A stretch of 64,000 nucleotides of DNA, taken from positions 1-64,000 of the forward strand of contig VGZH01000014.1 of NCBI GenBank assembly GCA_016872645.1, given 5' to 3'. Under the pieces are notes generated by a model that ran no database searches, was not told the DNA's origin, and worked only from the letters and a program-made list of their open reading frames with translations. The position numbers and the translations under genes are program-made. The number at the start of each line of letters is the position of its first letter. Positions within the stretch are counted from its first letter, which is position 1. Source of the DNA: Planctomycetota bacterium. GTDB taxonomy: Bacteria; Planctomycetota; Planctomycetia; Planctomycetales; Planctomycetaceae. Shown here one piece after another: positions 10,301 to 18,299 of this stretch.

Positions 10301-11508
10301 TGCCGGTACTGAATCTGTCTCGCCCCATAATTTGCGAGATACAGATTCAGCGACTGCCGCACATGACCGAATGGCTGTTGCGTCTTCTTCGCGGCGGCTC
10401 GCAGTCGATCGGCTCGTTCCCCTTGCGCGTCGTCGAGCAGCCGTTCATAAAACGCGTCGCGCTGCCGGGCGACACGCGGCAACAGCGAGGTCAGCGTGAT
10501 GGTTGAGTCGTGTGTGTCTGGTCCCGCGCCACTGATTGCCGAGGCCATCAACATCGTACCGCACAGCACCGACGCGGCGTCGAACAGCGACTCTTCCGGA
10601 GGTTGATCGGTCTGCTCAGCCATCCAGTTCAGCAGCGAGTCGAGAATGATCTTCCGCAGGATGAATCGGCGATAGTTTCCCCTGTTGTCGATGTGGTGCG
10701 GATCCCACTCACCGAACATGTAGTTCGTCCGCTTGTAAACCGGATGATTGTGATCGTGAGCGCGGACGTCGCAGGCGATCTCTTCCAGGTTCCGCAGATC
10801 AAAGTAGGCATTCTGCAACAGATTCGCCGGCACCCCCTGCATCAGTTCCATCGTCCGTTTGATGAGTTCCTGATACGGCCCGCGTCCCGCACCAACTCCT
10901 TGAAAATAGATCGGCACAGGCCGGAACCGCTCCTTCGGATACGGTTCCATCTTGCGGTCATTTTCCAGCACCGCGACCGGCCGGAATCCGATGAAGTCGT
11001 TGAGCGACTCCAATGCACCGTTGACAATCCGCTCAGTCTCGTCCCACGGAGAACCTTGGACGAGCACCGCCTCAAACAACCGAGCGAGAAACAGCGGCTG
11101 TTGGAAGTCGGCATCGCTGAGATGAAACAGCAAGTCTGCGTGGTGCCGTCGATAGGCCGGCCACAATTGGTGAAAGGTCAAATGCAGGACCGCTCGAGCC
11201 TGTGCCGAATCCTTGAACGCCGCAGACGTCGCTTCCAGTTCGCTCAGCCGTGCGATCAGCGCCGTCTCAAAAGAATCCCACGGATTCGGCCAGCCCCATT
11301 CTGGGTGGCAACGATTCAGCCGATCCTGAAATTTCACATCCGGCTTGCCGCCGGAGAAATTCAGATAGCCCAAAATGTCCTGAAACCCGCTGGCGAGTGC
11401 AGCGGTCGCGACCTCCTTCGGGACGGTTGGGCCGGAAGCATTTTGCAAACTCTCCGGCTCAAGCGGAGTTATCTCAGCAGAATCCTCAGTTGGCTGACTT
11501 CCCGACAT
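7369..11508 (-). CDS. Large cytoplasmic protein of unknown function (1379 aa)
   Basis: I do not recognise a family. The frame is open for 1379 residues with codon use like its neighbours, so it is a real gene. No signal peptide or convincing membrane segment is visible. The sequence is mostly amphipathic helix, with many Leu/Ala/Arg/Glu repeats and Trp-rich patches. It could be an alpha-solenoid, though I cannot assign TPR or HEAT units with confidence. Near residues 695-735 there is a very acidic stretch dominated by Asp (DSDDDVDDDDNPF), flanked by a Lys-rich patch (KKKTKPKLG). The C-terminus is short and basic (TPRKRGTKKKPPEPPA). The start has only a distant GGGGGA. It stands alone between a convergent DUF1501 gene and the transporter gene upstream on the same strand. 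Confidence 0.8.
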   Translation of the reverse strand: MSGSQPTEDSAEITPLEPESLQNASGPTVPKEVATAALASGFQDILGYLNFSGGKPDVKFQDRLNRCHPEWGWPNPWDSFETALIARLSELEATSAAFKDSAQARAVLHLTFHQLWPAYRRHHADLLFHLSDADFQQPLFLARLFEAVLVQGSPWDETERIVNGALESLNDFIGFRPVAVLENDRKMEPYPKERFRPVPIYFQGVGAGRGPYQELIKRTMELMQGVPANLLQNAYFDLRNLEEIACDVRAHDHNHPVYKRTNYMFGEWDPHHIDNRGNYRRFILRKIILDSLLNWMAEQTDQPPEESLFDAASVLCGTMLMASAISGAGPDTHDSTITLTSLLPRVARQRDAFYERLLDDAQGERADRLRAAAKKTQQPFGHVRQSLNLYLANYGARQIQYRQLAGLYAMLGQPQAARETAAVIPSVAARFACEVHWRITAAHRHLSEGQLLPAVSLIAEIEDHFKRGIECGAFPDPWNILGFQGQFQLFSSREDSIPDQRLEELLSIVEQYLSVYSRALGESAAQGDRELTRRLSDCFRTFAEYWDQFASVTVEDMPHVAGRESWESATHVADVLSEWRAAGEAAGDVSFWRRHIDRFTTAKSYALVVKALLEKEDYVAAMALLMQWLSQNDEVGIESGSYSLPALLTEWMAQVTAELPDGSHPDRWPLIRRFFAYLEVNAGEFWDVPVLDGLAGDFPKKKTKPKLGQDSLDEDLDDFDDDSALLDSDDDVDDDDNPFRNAYEDVSFKDSADDGVSGELMDDGASTGSTEMEYLSKALEPRLKFTVTLAQVWQMAVACLMRNPPAGLQRNPKEARRPDLEDPQSVISSWVKHLGEMQTGLRKLMGALWDFEIATPSGEHDSNVEYDLQLQTKLYMVQTVIAAQLACRIGERGLGCFLPGGDNRKKSKAVSEDLHMTALYRAVLRGDVDEVKTTLPGLLTTLARKPLLYVPLDVGGHPKQVLAARLLQSDIRFLLTQLPRLGLLKETWHLLRTAHRMEKASRPGEMAVTEFDRLFRTAVKSSAEALLRSAETWQNGTFPQEKLVELLHHMLKPFVEEWVSHSATMRLSAVESMKRDAIWDEVREFITKYGAELFHAKMLTLGNVRAILHSGIPWFLNFLAESQDPLRPSPLLEALDNGAIETDHVVHVLELIYTTVVDKFDRFLEYNTTTTQSDYGEKFFFLLDFLRVEADYDRDAWNFTPLNLVHQVLCNGNLQEAVAAWERSFEKRARESSAGHLRRLHAAERKYGMRLPAVSDRLNEHFTKPLAVNRMLAHLPQVVADAQAQRPESPAFDALRREIDTYLSDSTGSGIELPAWMQNLEKEVLRLNFATPANSPAEAEFDVTPRNVSLDEVSKQLDTWLQLTPRKRGTKKKPPEPPA

Positions 11509-11606
11509 AAAAGATGCAATCCCCCGCAGGGACAGAAAAAGTTTCAGAGGCAGTTTCGCAACCCATCGCAGGGTTGGGAAGCATCATTCGTCTCTGCGAA
11601 TTCCAA

Positions 11607-13433
11607 TCACACAACGCCCGCAAACTTGAGCACGCCCATCACGCCGAGAAATGAGAAGTACACGCCCCCGAACGCCATCAGCACACGGATGAGGAGGCTC
11701 GGGCGGAGTTCTCGCGGAAGCAGGACCGTGTTGACGGCAATCGTGTGCCAGCAACTGAACGCGAACGCGAAGTTGTAGCCGGTCGTCGCCAGTTGGAAGA
11801 CCTTGGCCGCTCCACTACCAGCAAACCAAATGATTGAGAGACACGCGACTGAATACGCCACCAACACGCCAAAATAGACGTACTTGATGAACTTCGTGTC
11901 GAGCGTTCGGAGTTGTGGAAGCGCCGTCCAGCAGACATCGACCCAGCGACGAATGAAACCATCCACAGTCGAAATCATACTCGTCATCAGCACGAGGAAG
12001 CCGCAGAACAGAGTCGCAATGCGCAGCCCTGACGACCAACTTGGTCCCGTCAGCCAAGACATCGACGGCAGCGCGGCCAATGTTCCCGGATTGGGGTTCA
12101 ACGCCGTTTTCGCCATCCCTTCGGAAGTCATCGCCGCCACGAGGTCTCCATCAACCTCCATACCACGTTGCAGAAAGCCGACGGACAAGATGCTCGGCAA
12201 CGAAACGCCAATCAAGCAGGCCATCATCCAGACACACACCTGATCGCGAGCCACATGCCGATACCAACCCTTCCAGCGCGGCAGCGATTCCTCAGTCACT
12301 TTGAAGACACAACCGACGTGCGACAACTCGATATCGTGGCCTCCGACGATGCTGGGAATTGCGCCAACGTGATGCCCCATGCCCCAGCCTTGATCTCGCG
12401 TGAAATTGCTGATTGGAGTGTTGGTCAAGCCGCCGTTGCCAGCGATTGCGGCTAATCCGGCAATGAAGCCGATGAGCGCCCAATCGACTTTCGGAAGTCG
12501 TCTCTCCGTCAGCAGCGAAATGACAAAGTTGTCGATGTTGGGGCCATCGGCCTTTCCATCGCCGTCCTCGTCGACAAACTTGCGCGGACGGCCCAAGCTG
12601 TCTTTTTCCCATTCGTCAGGCTTTCCGTCGCCGTCCGTGTCGACTGTTTTGGGGAGTTTCTTTTCGACAACGTCCAGATGCCCGTCGCCGTCGAAGTCCT
12701 CACCCGGATCAAGCGTGCCGTTTCCGTTGCGATCCTCATCCGCGCTGATCGGCACCGTACCGACCTTGAAGAGTCCCGAGGCAATTTCGAACCAGTGCGA
12801 CGGTCGCGAATAGACCGCCGACACGAACAGCAGGAAGCCGATCACTATGACCAGTTTCGCTGACATGATGACTTTCAGCGAGTTGAAGACCTTGCCGCCA
12901 ATCAATAACGGAAAGGCACACAAGAAGAAGATGCCGGTCGAGACAAACTTGTGGAGCCACCAGTGCGTCGTGTTGGCGTCAAACTCCGCACCAATAAACA
13001 TCTTTTCGATGACGACGGCCGCATTGACGACGAGATACGGGAAGATCGCTCCCCAGTCGAGCAGCACATAAAACAGCAACCAGAACATCGGATGCGGCGG
13101 GATGCGAAACTTGCCCGTGAAAATCGGCTCGCCGGTGTAGAGGGCGTAGCGGCTGATCTCGATGTTATAGAGCACCTGAACCAGGATGCTGACGGTCGCG
13201 ACCCACAACAGTGCCGCTCCGTACTTCGCCGTCACAGCAGGACCGGATAACCACTCGCCGCCGCCGATGGCCGAGGCACCCATCACCAAGCCTGGCCCGA
13301 TCATCGCCAGAATGCTCTGCCTCGTGAACTTCGGAGCTTCGATCAATTCCGCCGTCGTCCAGCGCGGCATGTGCTTGGAACCTGGATGCGGAGCCTCAAA
13401 CGATGCGGCGGAAGAGCGGCTTTCATCGGACAT
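11607..13433 (-). CDS. Nramp-like membrane transporter with calcium-loop insert
   Basis: This 608-residue protein has about eleven hydrophobic segments and resembles the Nramp divalent-metal transporter superfamily. The first membrane segment reads GPGLVMGASAIGGGEWLSGP, so the metal-binding DPGN of true Nramp proteins is absent and the substrate cannot be inferred. Between two mid-protein membrane segments, about residues 235-295, is an insert with four Asp/Gly-rich calcium-loop motifs: DRNGNGTLDPGE, DFDGDGHLD, DTDGDGKPDEWE and DEDGDGKADG. These are the EF-hand or thrombospondin-3 style. The start at 13433 is well supported by AAGGAG six bases upstream; the frame stays open a further 65 codons, but that stretch has no such site. 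A small hairpin (AACCC/GGGTT) lies just downstream at about 11560-11580. Confidence 0.8.
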   Translation of the reverse strand: MSDESRSSAASFEAPHPGSKHMPRWTTAELIEAPKFTRQSILAMIGPGLVMGASAIGGGEWLSGPAVTAKYGAALLWVATVSILVQVLYNIEISRYALYTGEPIFTGKFRIPPHPMFWLLFYVLLDWGAIFPYLVVNAAVVIEKMFIGAEFDANTTHWWLHKFVSTGIFFLCAFPLLIGGKVFNSLKVIMSAKLVIVIGFLLFVSAVYSRPSHWFEIASGLFKVGTVPISADEDRNGNGTLDPGEDFDGDGHLDVVEKKLPKTVDTDGDGKPDEWEKDSLGRPRKFVDEDGDGKADGPNIDNFVISLLTERRLPKVDWALIGFIAGLAAIAGNGGLTNTPISNFTRDQGWGMGHHVGAIPSIVGGHDIELSHVGCVFKVTEESLPRWKGWYRHVARDQVCVWMMACLIGVSLPSILSVGFLQRGMEVDGDLVAAMTSEGMAKTALNPNPGTLAALPSMSWLTGPSWSSGLRIATLFCGFLVLMTSMISTVDGFIRRWVDVCWTALPQLRTLDTKFIKYVYFGVLVAYSVACLSIIWFAGSGAAKVFQLATTGYNFAFAFSCWHTIAVNTVLLPRELRPSLLIRVLMAFGGVYFSFLGVMGVLKFAGVV

Positions 13434-13684
13434 GAGCACTCCTTGTCGGGGATTAGGCCAAGTTCCAAACTCGCCAGACGATATCCCTGTCCTCTCGCGC
13501 TTGCCAGCATCCCCGATCCGACCAAATCCGTGGCGGAACTCGCCGAAGGAACCTGACTTCCGAGTAAGTCCCGGTTTGAGTTCAACCGGCTGTAAATCTG
13601 CGTCGATGTTAAGGGTCGTAGCGGTCACAGCGGCGGCATCGTCGTCGCTCCGGCATTTGTTGCCGACCGCAACAAGGGGGGATC
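13434..13684. other. Divergent intergenic region
   Basis: It separates the transporter gene (minus) from the channel operon (plus). The only marked features are a strong AAGGGGGG just before 13685 and the AAGGAG for the transporter. I could not pick a convincing promoter by eye. Confidence 0.4.
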
Positions 13685-13804
13685 ATGGCACGGGCGAAAT
13701 CAGCCTCGTCGTCGGCAGTCGATGACGAGGATCGCAATTGTTACGCAACGTCGAACGAACCGGCCGGTCTCCCGCGAGTCACCCAGCTCGACGGAGCAAC
13801 ATGA
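13685..13804 (+). CDS. Possible 39-residue coupled ORF at operon head
   Basis: An ATG at 13685 follows AAGGGGGGATC, the strongest ribosome-binding site in this region. The frame runs 39 codons and ends in ATGA, so its stop overlaps the ATG at 13801 of the next gene. The peptide is polar (begins MARAKSASSSAVDDEDRN) with no membrane segment. It is either a small protein of the operon or a translated leader that couples ribosomes onto the next gene. I cannot tell these apart from one sequence, and it may be a chance frame. Confidence 0.4.
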   Translation: MARAKSASSSAVDDEDRNCYATSNEPAGLPRVTQLDGAT

Positions 13805-15939
13805 ACCGCCGACACCGAGCCAATACTGCCGCTGTGTCACTGTTTCCGTTTCTCGACGTGCTGGTCTGCACGATGGGGTCGCTGATTTTGTTGCTGTTGG
13901 TCGCCACCAGTCGCATCCGAGCCGCTGCGGTCGAGAAGGCGAAGCAAGCAGCCATCCAGGAACGACTGAAGTCCGAAAAACCACCGGAACCACCACTCGC
14001 GCCCGTCGTCATCGCCAACCATCCAGAACCTGAACCTGACCCAACGGCTGAATGGAAAACGCGCATCGAACAGCTGACCGAGGAGCGCGACGCTCTGCAA
14101 AGCCAGCTCTCGCAGTCGAAGAAGCGTCTGGCAGAAGCTCAATCGACGGTGATGCGCACCAAAGTCAAAGTCGCCTCAACCGAAGACCGGCTCCGAGAGA
14201 TTCGTACTCAGCAAGAGGAGGTCGCCTTCGAACGACAGCGATTGCAGGCGATGATCGACTCTCTGCAAAGCGATCTGACCGACGCTGAGCAGCGGCTCAC
14301 GAAAGCGGTCGAACGACTACAGACGGCAAAGAGCAAGTTCGCATTCATGCCCTTCGACGGCCGCACGGGTACAACTAAGCGGCCGATCCTCATCGAGTGT
14401 ACGCAAGACTGCATTCGCTTCCTGCCGGAGGATGTCCGACTGACTCCGGCCGAGCTGAATGGCTTCACGACCGGTTTCAATCCACTGCTGATCGCGTCGC
14501 GAGAATTAATCCACTATTGGAATGCCTACGAACGGCTTCACTCCGCCGGTGCCGATCCCACCAACCCCCAGGACTCGTTCGAGACCGACTTAGCCGCGCT
14601 CAACGATAAGGAACGTGAACCGTATGTGCTGTTGCTGGTTCGACCCAATGGTGCCACGGCATTTCACATTGCCAAACTTTTGCTGGCACAACTCAAGGTG
14701 CCGCACGGCTACGAGCTGATCACCGACGACATGGAGATTGATTCCTCAAATCCCGATCCCGAAGCCAAGCACATTTGCCAAGCCGCGGTCACGCAAGTGC
14801 TGGCCGAACGTGACAAGATCCTGATCGCTCTCGCCCGAAATCGAGACCAACAACAAGATCAGTTGCAGCTCGATCCCAACTCACGAATCTTCGCCCAGCA
14901 GGAAACTGACGATTCGCCAACGGGATTCAACCGCACAAAACCAAGTAGCGTTCTCAAACCAGGGCCAGCATCAAGAACAGGGACCAATGGTTATTCGGCA
15001 AAGAGCCCCACAACCAACGGCTCCGCATTCGACGGACCGCAAAACGACGATCCCTCAGGGAGCGTGCTCTCCGCTGATCGTTCGACAATCAACACTTCGA
15101 CATCATCAGTTCGCCCAAGCAATCAGAACGACTCATCGCGTTCATCGCTGGCCAGCCAGGGCGCAGATAGCAATGAGACACCGACTTCCGAAAAGCCAAA
15201 CAACTTGCCTCGCGACGACGAGGCATCATTGCCTGCTCAACAACGGCGCGCTGGCGGAAAGCAAATTGGGAAGACGGGCCATCTCCAATCCGGCGACTCC
15301 CCTGCCGATGAACCGAGGCCGCAGCCGAAGGAGAACCGCTACAAGAATGACGACTCGAAACCGTTTCCGTTCAGCGGCGAGCGAACGAAACTGACATCCT
15401 CCAAGACTGACGTTGCGGGATCATCCGCAGCCCAGTCCGGCACGCCGCATTCAGCCCCTCGACCGAGCAACAACAGCCCTCGCGGAACCAATGCGAACGG
15501 TTCGACAAATGGTTCTTCGGCCAACAGCAACATCGCCCAAATGAAGCGGCGCTATCTTATGCCGCATTCCGGCATCGGCGTCGAAAAGGCTATCACCATT
15601 CGGATTGAATCCCGGCGAGTTATGGTTGGAGAACAATTTGAAATTCCCGTCGATGCGGATGTGAAGACACAGAGCCTCACCGACCGAGTACTCATCGCCA
15701 TGGACCGCGTGCAGTCCGATTGGTCCAAAGCAGCTGAAGGGTATCACTGGGTGCCGACGATCAAATATGAAGTCGTCCGCGGCGGCGAGCAGGTCCACCA
15801 GCGATTGAATTCCGCGTTATTCGATTTAGGACTCGTGTCGGACGTCGAGTACCTTGACTCAGATCCAGATGTAGCAAAGCCGTCGCGCGATCCTTCCCGC
15901 TCTCGCGTGTCGAATTTGGGTGGCGGAGGTGCGCGATGA
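13801..15939 (+). CDS. Membrane-anchored coiled-coil protein, ExbD/MotB-like (B1)
   Basis: The protein has 712 residues. Its one membrane segment (residues 13-36, AAVSLFPFLDVLVCTMGSLI) holds FLDV with Asp19, placed as the ion-carrying Asp of ExbD, TolR and MotB. A long coiled coil follows at about 83-180. A globular domain is at about 185-345 (RPILIECTQDCIRFLPEDV and YVLLLVRPNGATAFHIAKLL). A Ser/Asn/Pro-rich disordered linker covers about 350-575, and a second folded segment about 580-690. By analogy the coiled coil and globular part lie in the periplasm. GGAG lies four bases before this ATG; earlier in-frame codons to 13738 lack that. It overlaps the next gene by four bases (ATGA). Function is inferred from architecture and from the channel gene two genes downstream. 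Confidence 0.75.
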   Translation: MNRRHRANTAAVSLFPFLDVLVCTMGSLILLLLVATSRIRAAAVEKAKQAAIQERLKSEKPPEPPLAPVVIANHPEPEPDPTAEWKTRIEQLTEERDALQSQLSQSKKRLAEAQSTVMRTKVKVASTEDRLREIRTQQEEVAFERQRLQAMIDSLQSDLTDAEQRLTKAVERLQTAKSKFAFMPFDGRTGTTKRPILIECTQDCIRFLPEDVRLTPAELNGFTTGFNPLLIASRELIHYWNAYERLHSAGADPTNPQDSFETDLAALNDKEREPYVLLLVRPNGATAFHIAKLLLAQLKVPHGYELITDDMEIDSSNPDPEAKHICQAAVTQVLAERDKILIALARNRDQQQDQLQLDPNSRIFAQQETDDSPTGFNRTKPSSVLKPGPASRTGTNGYSAKSPTTNGSAFDGPQNDDPSGSVLSADRSTINTSTSSVRPSNQNDSSRSSLASQGADSNETPTSEKPNNLPRDDEASLPAQQRRAGGKQIGKTGHLQSGDSPADEPRPQPKENRYKNDDSKPFPFSGERTKLTSSKTDVAGSSAAQSGTPHSAPRPSNNSPRGTNANGSTNGSSANSNIAQMKRRYLMPHSGIGVEKAITIRIESRRVMVGEQFEIPVDADVKTQSLTDRVLIAMDRVQSDWSKAAEGYHWVPTIKYEVVRGGEQVHQRLNSALFDLGLVSDVEYLDSDPDVAKPSRDPSRSRVSNLGGGGAR

Positions 15940-16994
15940 GCTGTCGCAAAAAGCCTCGGGAAGAAATGGAATTCGGTTCCGACTCGTTCCTCGACGTCGT
16001 CGCCAACGTCGTCGGCATTCTGATCATCCTGATGGTTCTCGCCGGAATTCGAGCTAAAACCGCGCCGGTGAATCTCGCCGAAGAGGCACCCGCAGCTGTG
16101 ATCGCCGAAGCCGCACCGCCCGCCGTGGTTGCACCAAGCCCGGCGGAACTCGAAGCCAAAGCCAGCCGCGAACGTGAGCTCGCAGCGTTTCAGTCACAAT
16201 CCGATTCCCTGCAGCAAGAACTTGATCGACTGCGAGTCGTGGCTGAAAGCGATGACTCGAAACTAACGGAACTGCAATCACAGGACGCCGTACAACGCAA
16301 CCGGATCGCCGCGCTGGCGGAAAACCTCGAAGGTGCCACTGCGGAGTTGCGCGACCATCAAAAGGAGTCCGAACTCCTGGAGGCCGCCGTCCATTCTGTG
16401 CGTGTTCGCTTGAAGAAGAGACAAGCCGCAGTCTCCGCCGCCGAGAATCAGCCCAATCGCATTGAACAATTGCAGCATCGCATCACGCCGGTCAGCCGAG
16501 TTATCAGCGAAAACGAGCTGGAACTGCATTTTCGCTGCCTGGGTAGTGTCGTCGCGGTCGTCCCCATCGAAGAATTAGTCGATCGCATGAAGGCACAAAT
16601 GGAACGGCAACGGGATGTCCTCCTGCGGCTGAAGAAGTACTCCGGTTCGGTCGGCCCGGTGCGAGGCTGGAACCTCAACTATGTTGTCGAGACGCAACAG
16701 CAACTCGGCATGATCCGAGCCAGCGTGTCGCAGTTTGAGATCCTTCCCGAGACCGACCTGAAGGGAGAACGCAGCGAAGTCGCGTTGCGGACTGACTCCC
16801 TCTTCCGTAATGAACTCCGCAAAGCCGAACCCGGCAGCACGATCACTTTCTGGGTCTATCCTGACAGCTTCGCCCTGTACCGCAAACTTCAAGCCCTCGC
16901 CCATCGCGAAGGCTTCACCGTCGCCGCTCGTCCGCTGCCCGAAGGGACTCCGATCATGGGATCACCCAAAGGGAGCCGGTCTGCGGCGCAATGA
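15936..16994 (+). CDS. Second membrane-anchored coiled-coil protein, ExbD/MotB-like (B2)
   Basis: The protein has 352 residues. The membrane segment (about 17-38, SFLDVVANVVGILIILMVLA) has Asp20 in the same FLDV context as its upstream neighbour. A coiled coil runs from about 70 to 170. A C-terminal globular domain covers about 185-345 and contains ITFWVYPDSFALYRKLQALA, which parallels the VLLLVRPNGATAFHIAKLLL segment of the upstream protein. The two therefore look like paralogues of one architecture, this one without the disordered linker and extra C-terminal domain. The start is set by GGAGGTGCGCG directly before ATG and by the ATGA overlap, so translation is probably coupled. It probably pairs with the upstream protein inside the channel encoded next. 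Confidence 0.75.
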   Translation: MSCRKKPREEMEFGSDSFLDVVANVVGILIILMVLAGIRAKTAPVNLAEEAPAAVIAEAAPPAVVAPSPAELEAKASRERELAAFQSQSDSLQQELDRLRVVAESDDSKLTELQSQDAVQRNRIAALAENLEGATAELRDHQKESELLEAAVHSVRVRLKKRQAAVSAAENQPNRIEQLQHRITPVSRVISENELELHFRCLGSVVAVVPIEELVDRMKAQMERQRDVLLRLKKYSGSVGPVRGWNLNYVVETQQQLGMIRASVSQFEILPETDLKGERSEVALRTDSLFRNELRKAEPGSTITFWVYPDSFALYRKLQALAHREGFTVAARPLPEGTPIMGSPKGSRSAAQ

Positions 16995-17021
16995 CCGAGT
17001 CGACCATAGAAGGACAAATTC

Positions 17022-18290
17022 ATGTCATCACAATCGCAATGCACTCGCCGTCAGGGGATGGGCTTCTCATTTCTGCTGGGAGCCGCCGCGACGGCCGGTT
17101 TTTACTCGCTCGTCTTCTTCACTCCGCTGCGAGACACAATGCTGTACCGCTACACGACGGAGCACGCCGTTGAGTATGTCATCATCTCCCTCTTCTGCTG
17201 GGGCCTGATGGACGTGCTGCTGAAAGTCGCTGCGTTCCCTAAAGAGTGCCTCGCGTTGCGGCATGACTGGTTACCTCAGCGAAACGGTCGCGAGCCGGCC
17301 ACAAACGCCCAAGTGCTGCTCGACCGCATTCGCTCGCAGCCGCAATGGTTGCAAGACTCGAAGATCGGTCAGCGATTGACCGCAGCGCTCGGCCTCATCA
17401 CCGAAAAAGGAACCGCCGACGACTATCGCGAGCACCTGCAATACCTCGCCGATCTCGACGAAGAGCACTCGCACTCCAGCTATGGCCTGATCCGTTTCGT
17501 TAGCGGCGTGTCGCCGGTCTTGGGCTTTCTTGGCACGGTGATTCACTTCGGCACTGCCCTGAGTGGAATTTCCTTTGACGACTTGGTTGAGCGCCTACCC
17601 GGCGTCGTCAGCGAAATGGGTTCCGCATTCAATACGACGACTTGCGCTCTGGCCGCGGCGATGACGATGATGTTTTCGCTGTTCGTCTGCGAGCGAATCG
17701 AACGGAGCATCGTCCACACGATCGACCGATTTATCGAACGCGAACTCCTCAACCGCTTCGAGATCAAAGATCCCAGCATTCTGCCCTTCCTGTCAGTCGT
17801 GCAGTCCGCCAATCAAGAAGCGCTCACGGCTATCGACGCGACGCTCAAGAGTCAAATCGAAATCTGGGAACGCACGCTCGAAGCCGTGTTTCAAAGATTT
17901 GATCAACGTCAGCAACACGAGTTGCAGTCCTGGCAATCCGCACTCGATGTCTTGCAGCAGCGACATGAAATCTACGACACCAACCTGGCCGAGCGGCTGC
18001 AAAAATCGCTGGTCATGGTTGACGATAAGCAAGAGCAACACTTGTCGCTTATCCAAACGACCGTGGAAAAAGCAGTGGCCGTCCGCGACGACTTTGCCGG
18101 CTTGGCCCGCTCGTTGGAAGCGATCGCTCGCGGCGAAGGGAAACTGGCTGACACTCAAACCTTGCTGTCCAACAACCTCCGGATGCTTCGCGAGACCCAG
18201 CAGATCGACGAAGCTCTGCACGGCCTCACGGCAGCCATTCACTTGATGACCGCTCGCCAAAGCCTGCCAGAACTTCGCGGAGCGGCGTAG
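17022..18290 (+). CDS. TolQ/ExbB/MotA-family proton-channel subunit with long coiled-coil tail
   Basis: The protein has 422 residues. Predicted membrane segments are at about 14-36, 51-71, 155-180 and 200-224. The last two carry the family signature: SPVLGFLGTVIHFGTALSG, then AFNTTTCALAAAMTMMF, which hold the Gly and Thr positions that line the ion path in ExbB and TolQ. A cytoplasmic loop of about 80 residues lies between segments 2 and 3. Residues 255-422 form a long Gln/Glu-rich coiled coil, an extension that ordinary ExbB lacks. A long tail is known in ZorA of the Zorya system, but no Zorya effector genes are present here. AGAAGGA lies seven bases before ATG. The gene closes the operon and ends nine bases from the convergent lyase gene. 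Confidence 0.85.
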   Translation: MSSQSQCTRRQGMGFSFLLGAAATAGFYSLVFFTPLRDTMLYRYTTEHAVEYVIISLFCWGLMDVLLKVAAFPKECLALRHDWLPQRNGREPATNAQVLLDRIRSQPQWLQDSKIGQRLTAALGLITEKGTADDYREHLQYLADLDEEHSHSSYGLIRFVSGVSPVLGFLGTVIHFGTALSGISFDDLVERLPGVVSEMGSAFNTTTCALAAAMTMMFSLFVCERIERSIVHTIDRFIERELLNRFEIKDPSILPFLSVVQSANQEALTAIDATLKSQIEIWERTLEAVFQRFDQRQQHELQSWQSALDVLQQRHEIYDTNLAERLQKSLVMVDDKQEQHLSLIQTTVEKAVAVRDDFAGLARSLEAIARGEGKLADTQTLLSNNLRMLRETQQIDEALHGLTAAIHLMTARQSLPELRGAA

Positions 18291-18299
18291 GCGTGCCAC

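Noticed and set aside
11555-11580. Terminator after the transporter gene
   Set aside because: The small AACCC/GGGTT hairpin has no T-run on the transcribed strand.
10510-11778. Long plus-strand open frame of 422 codons
   Set aside because: It is antisense to the 1379-residue gene, has no family features and arises from high-GC codon structure.
13801-18290. A Zorya anti-phage system
   Set aside because: The channel has a ZorA-like tail, but the B proteins lack a visible OmpA/peptidoglycan motif and no ZorC, ZorD or ZorE genes adjoin.
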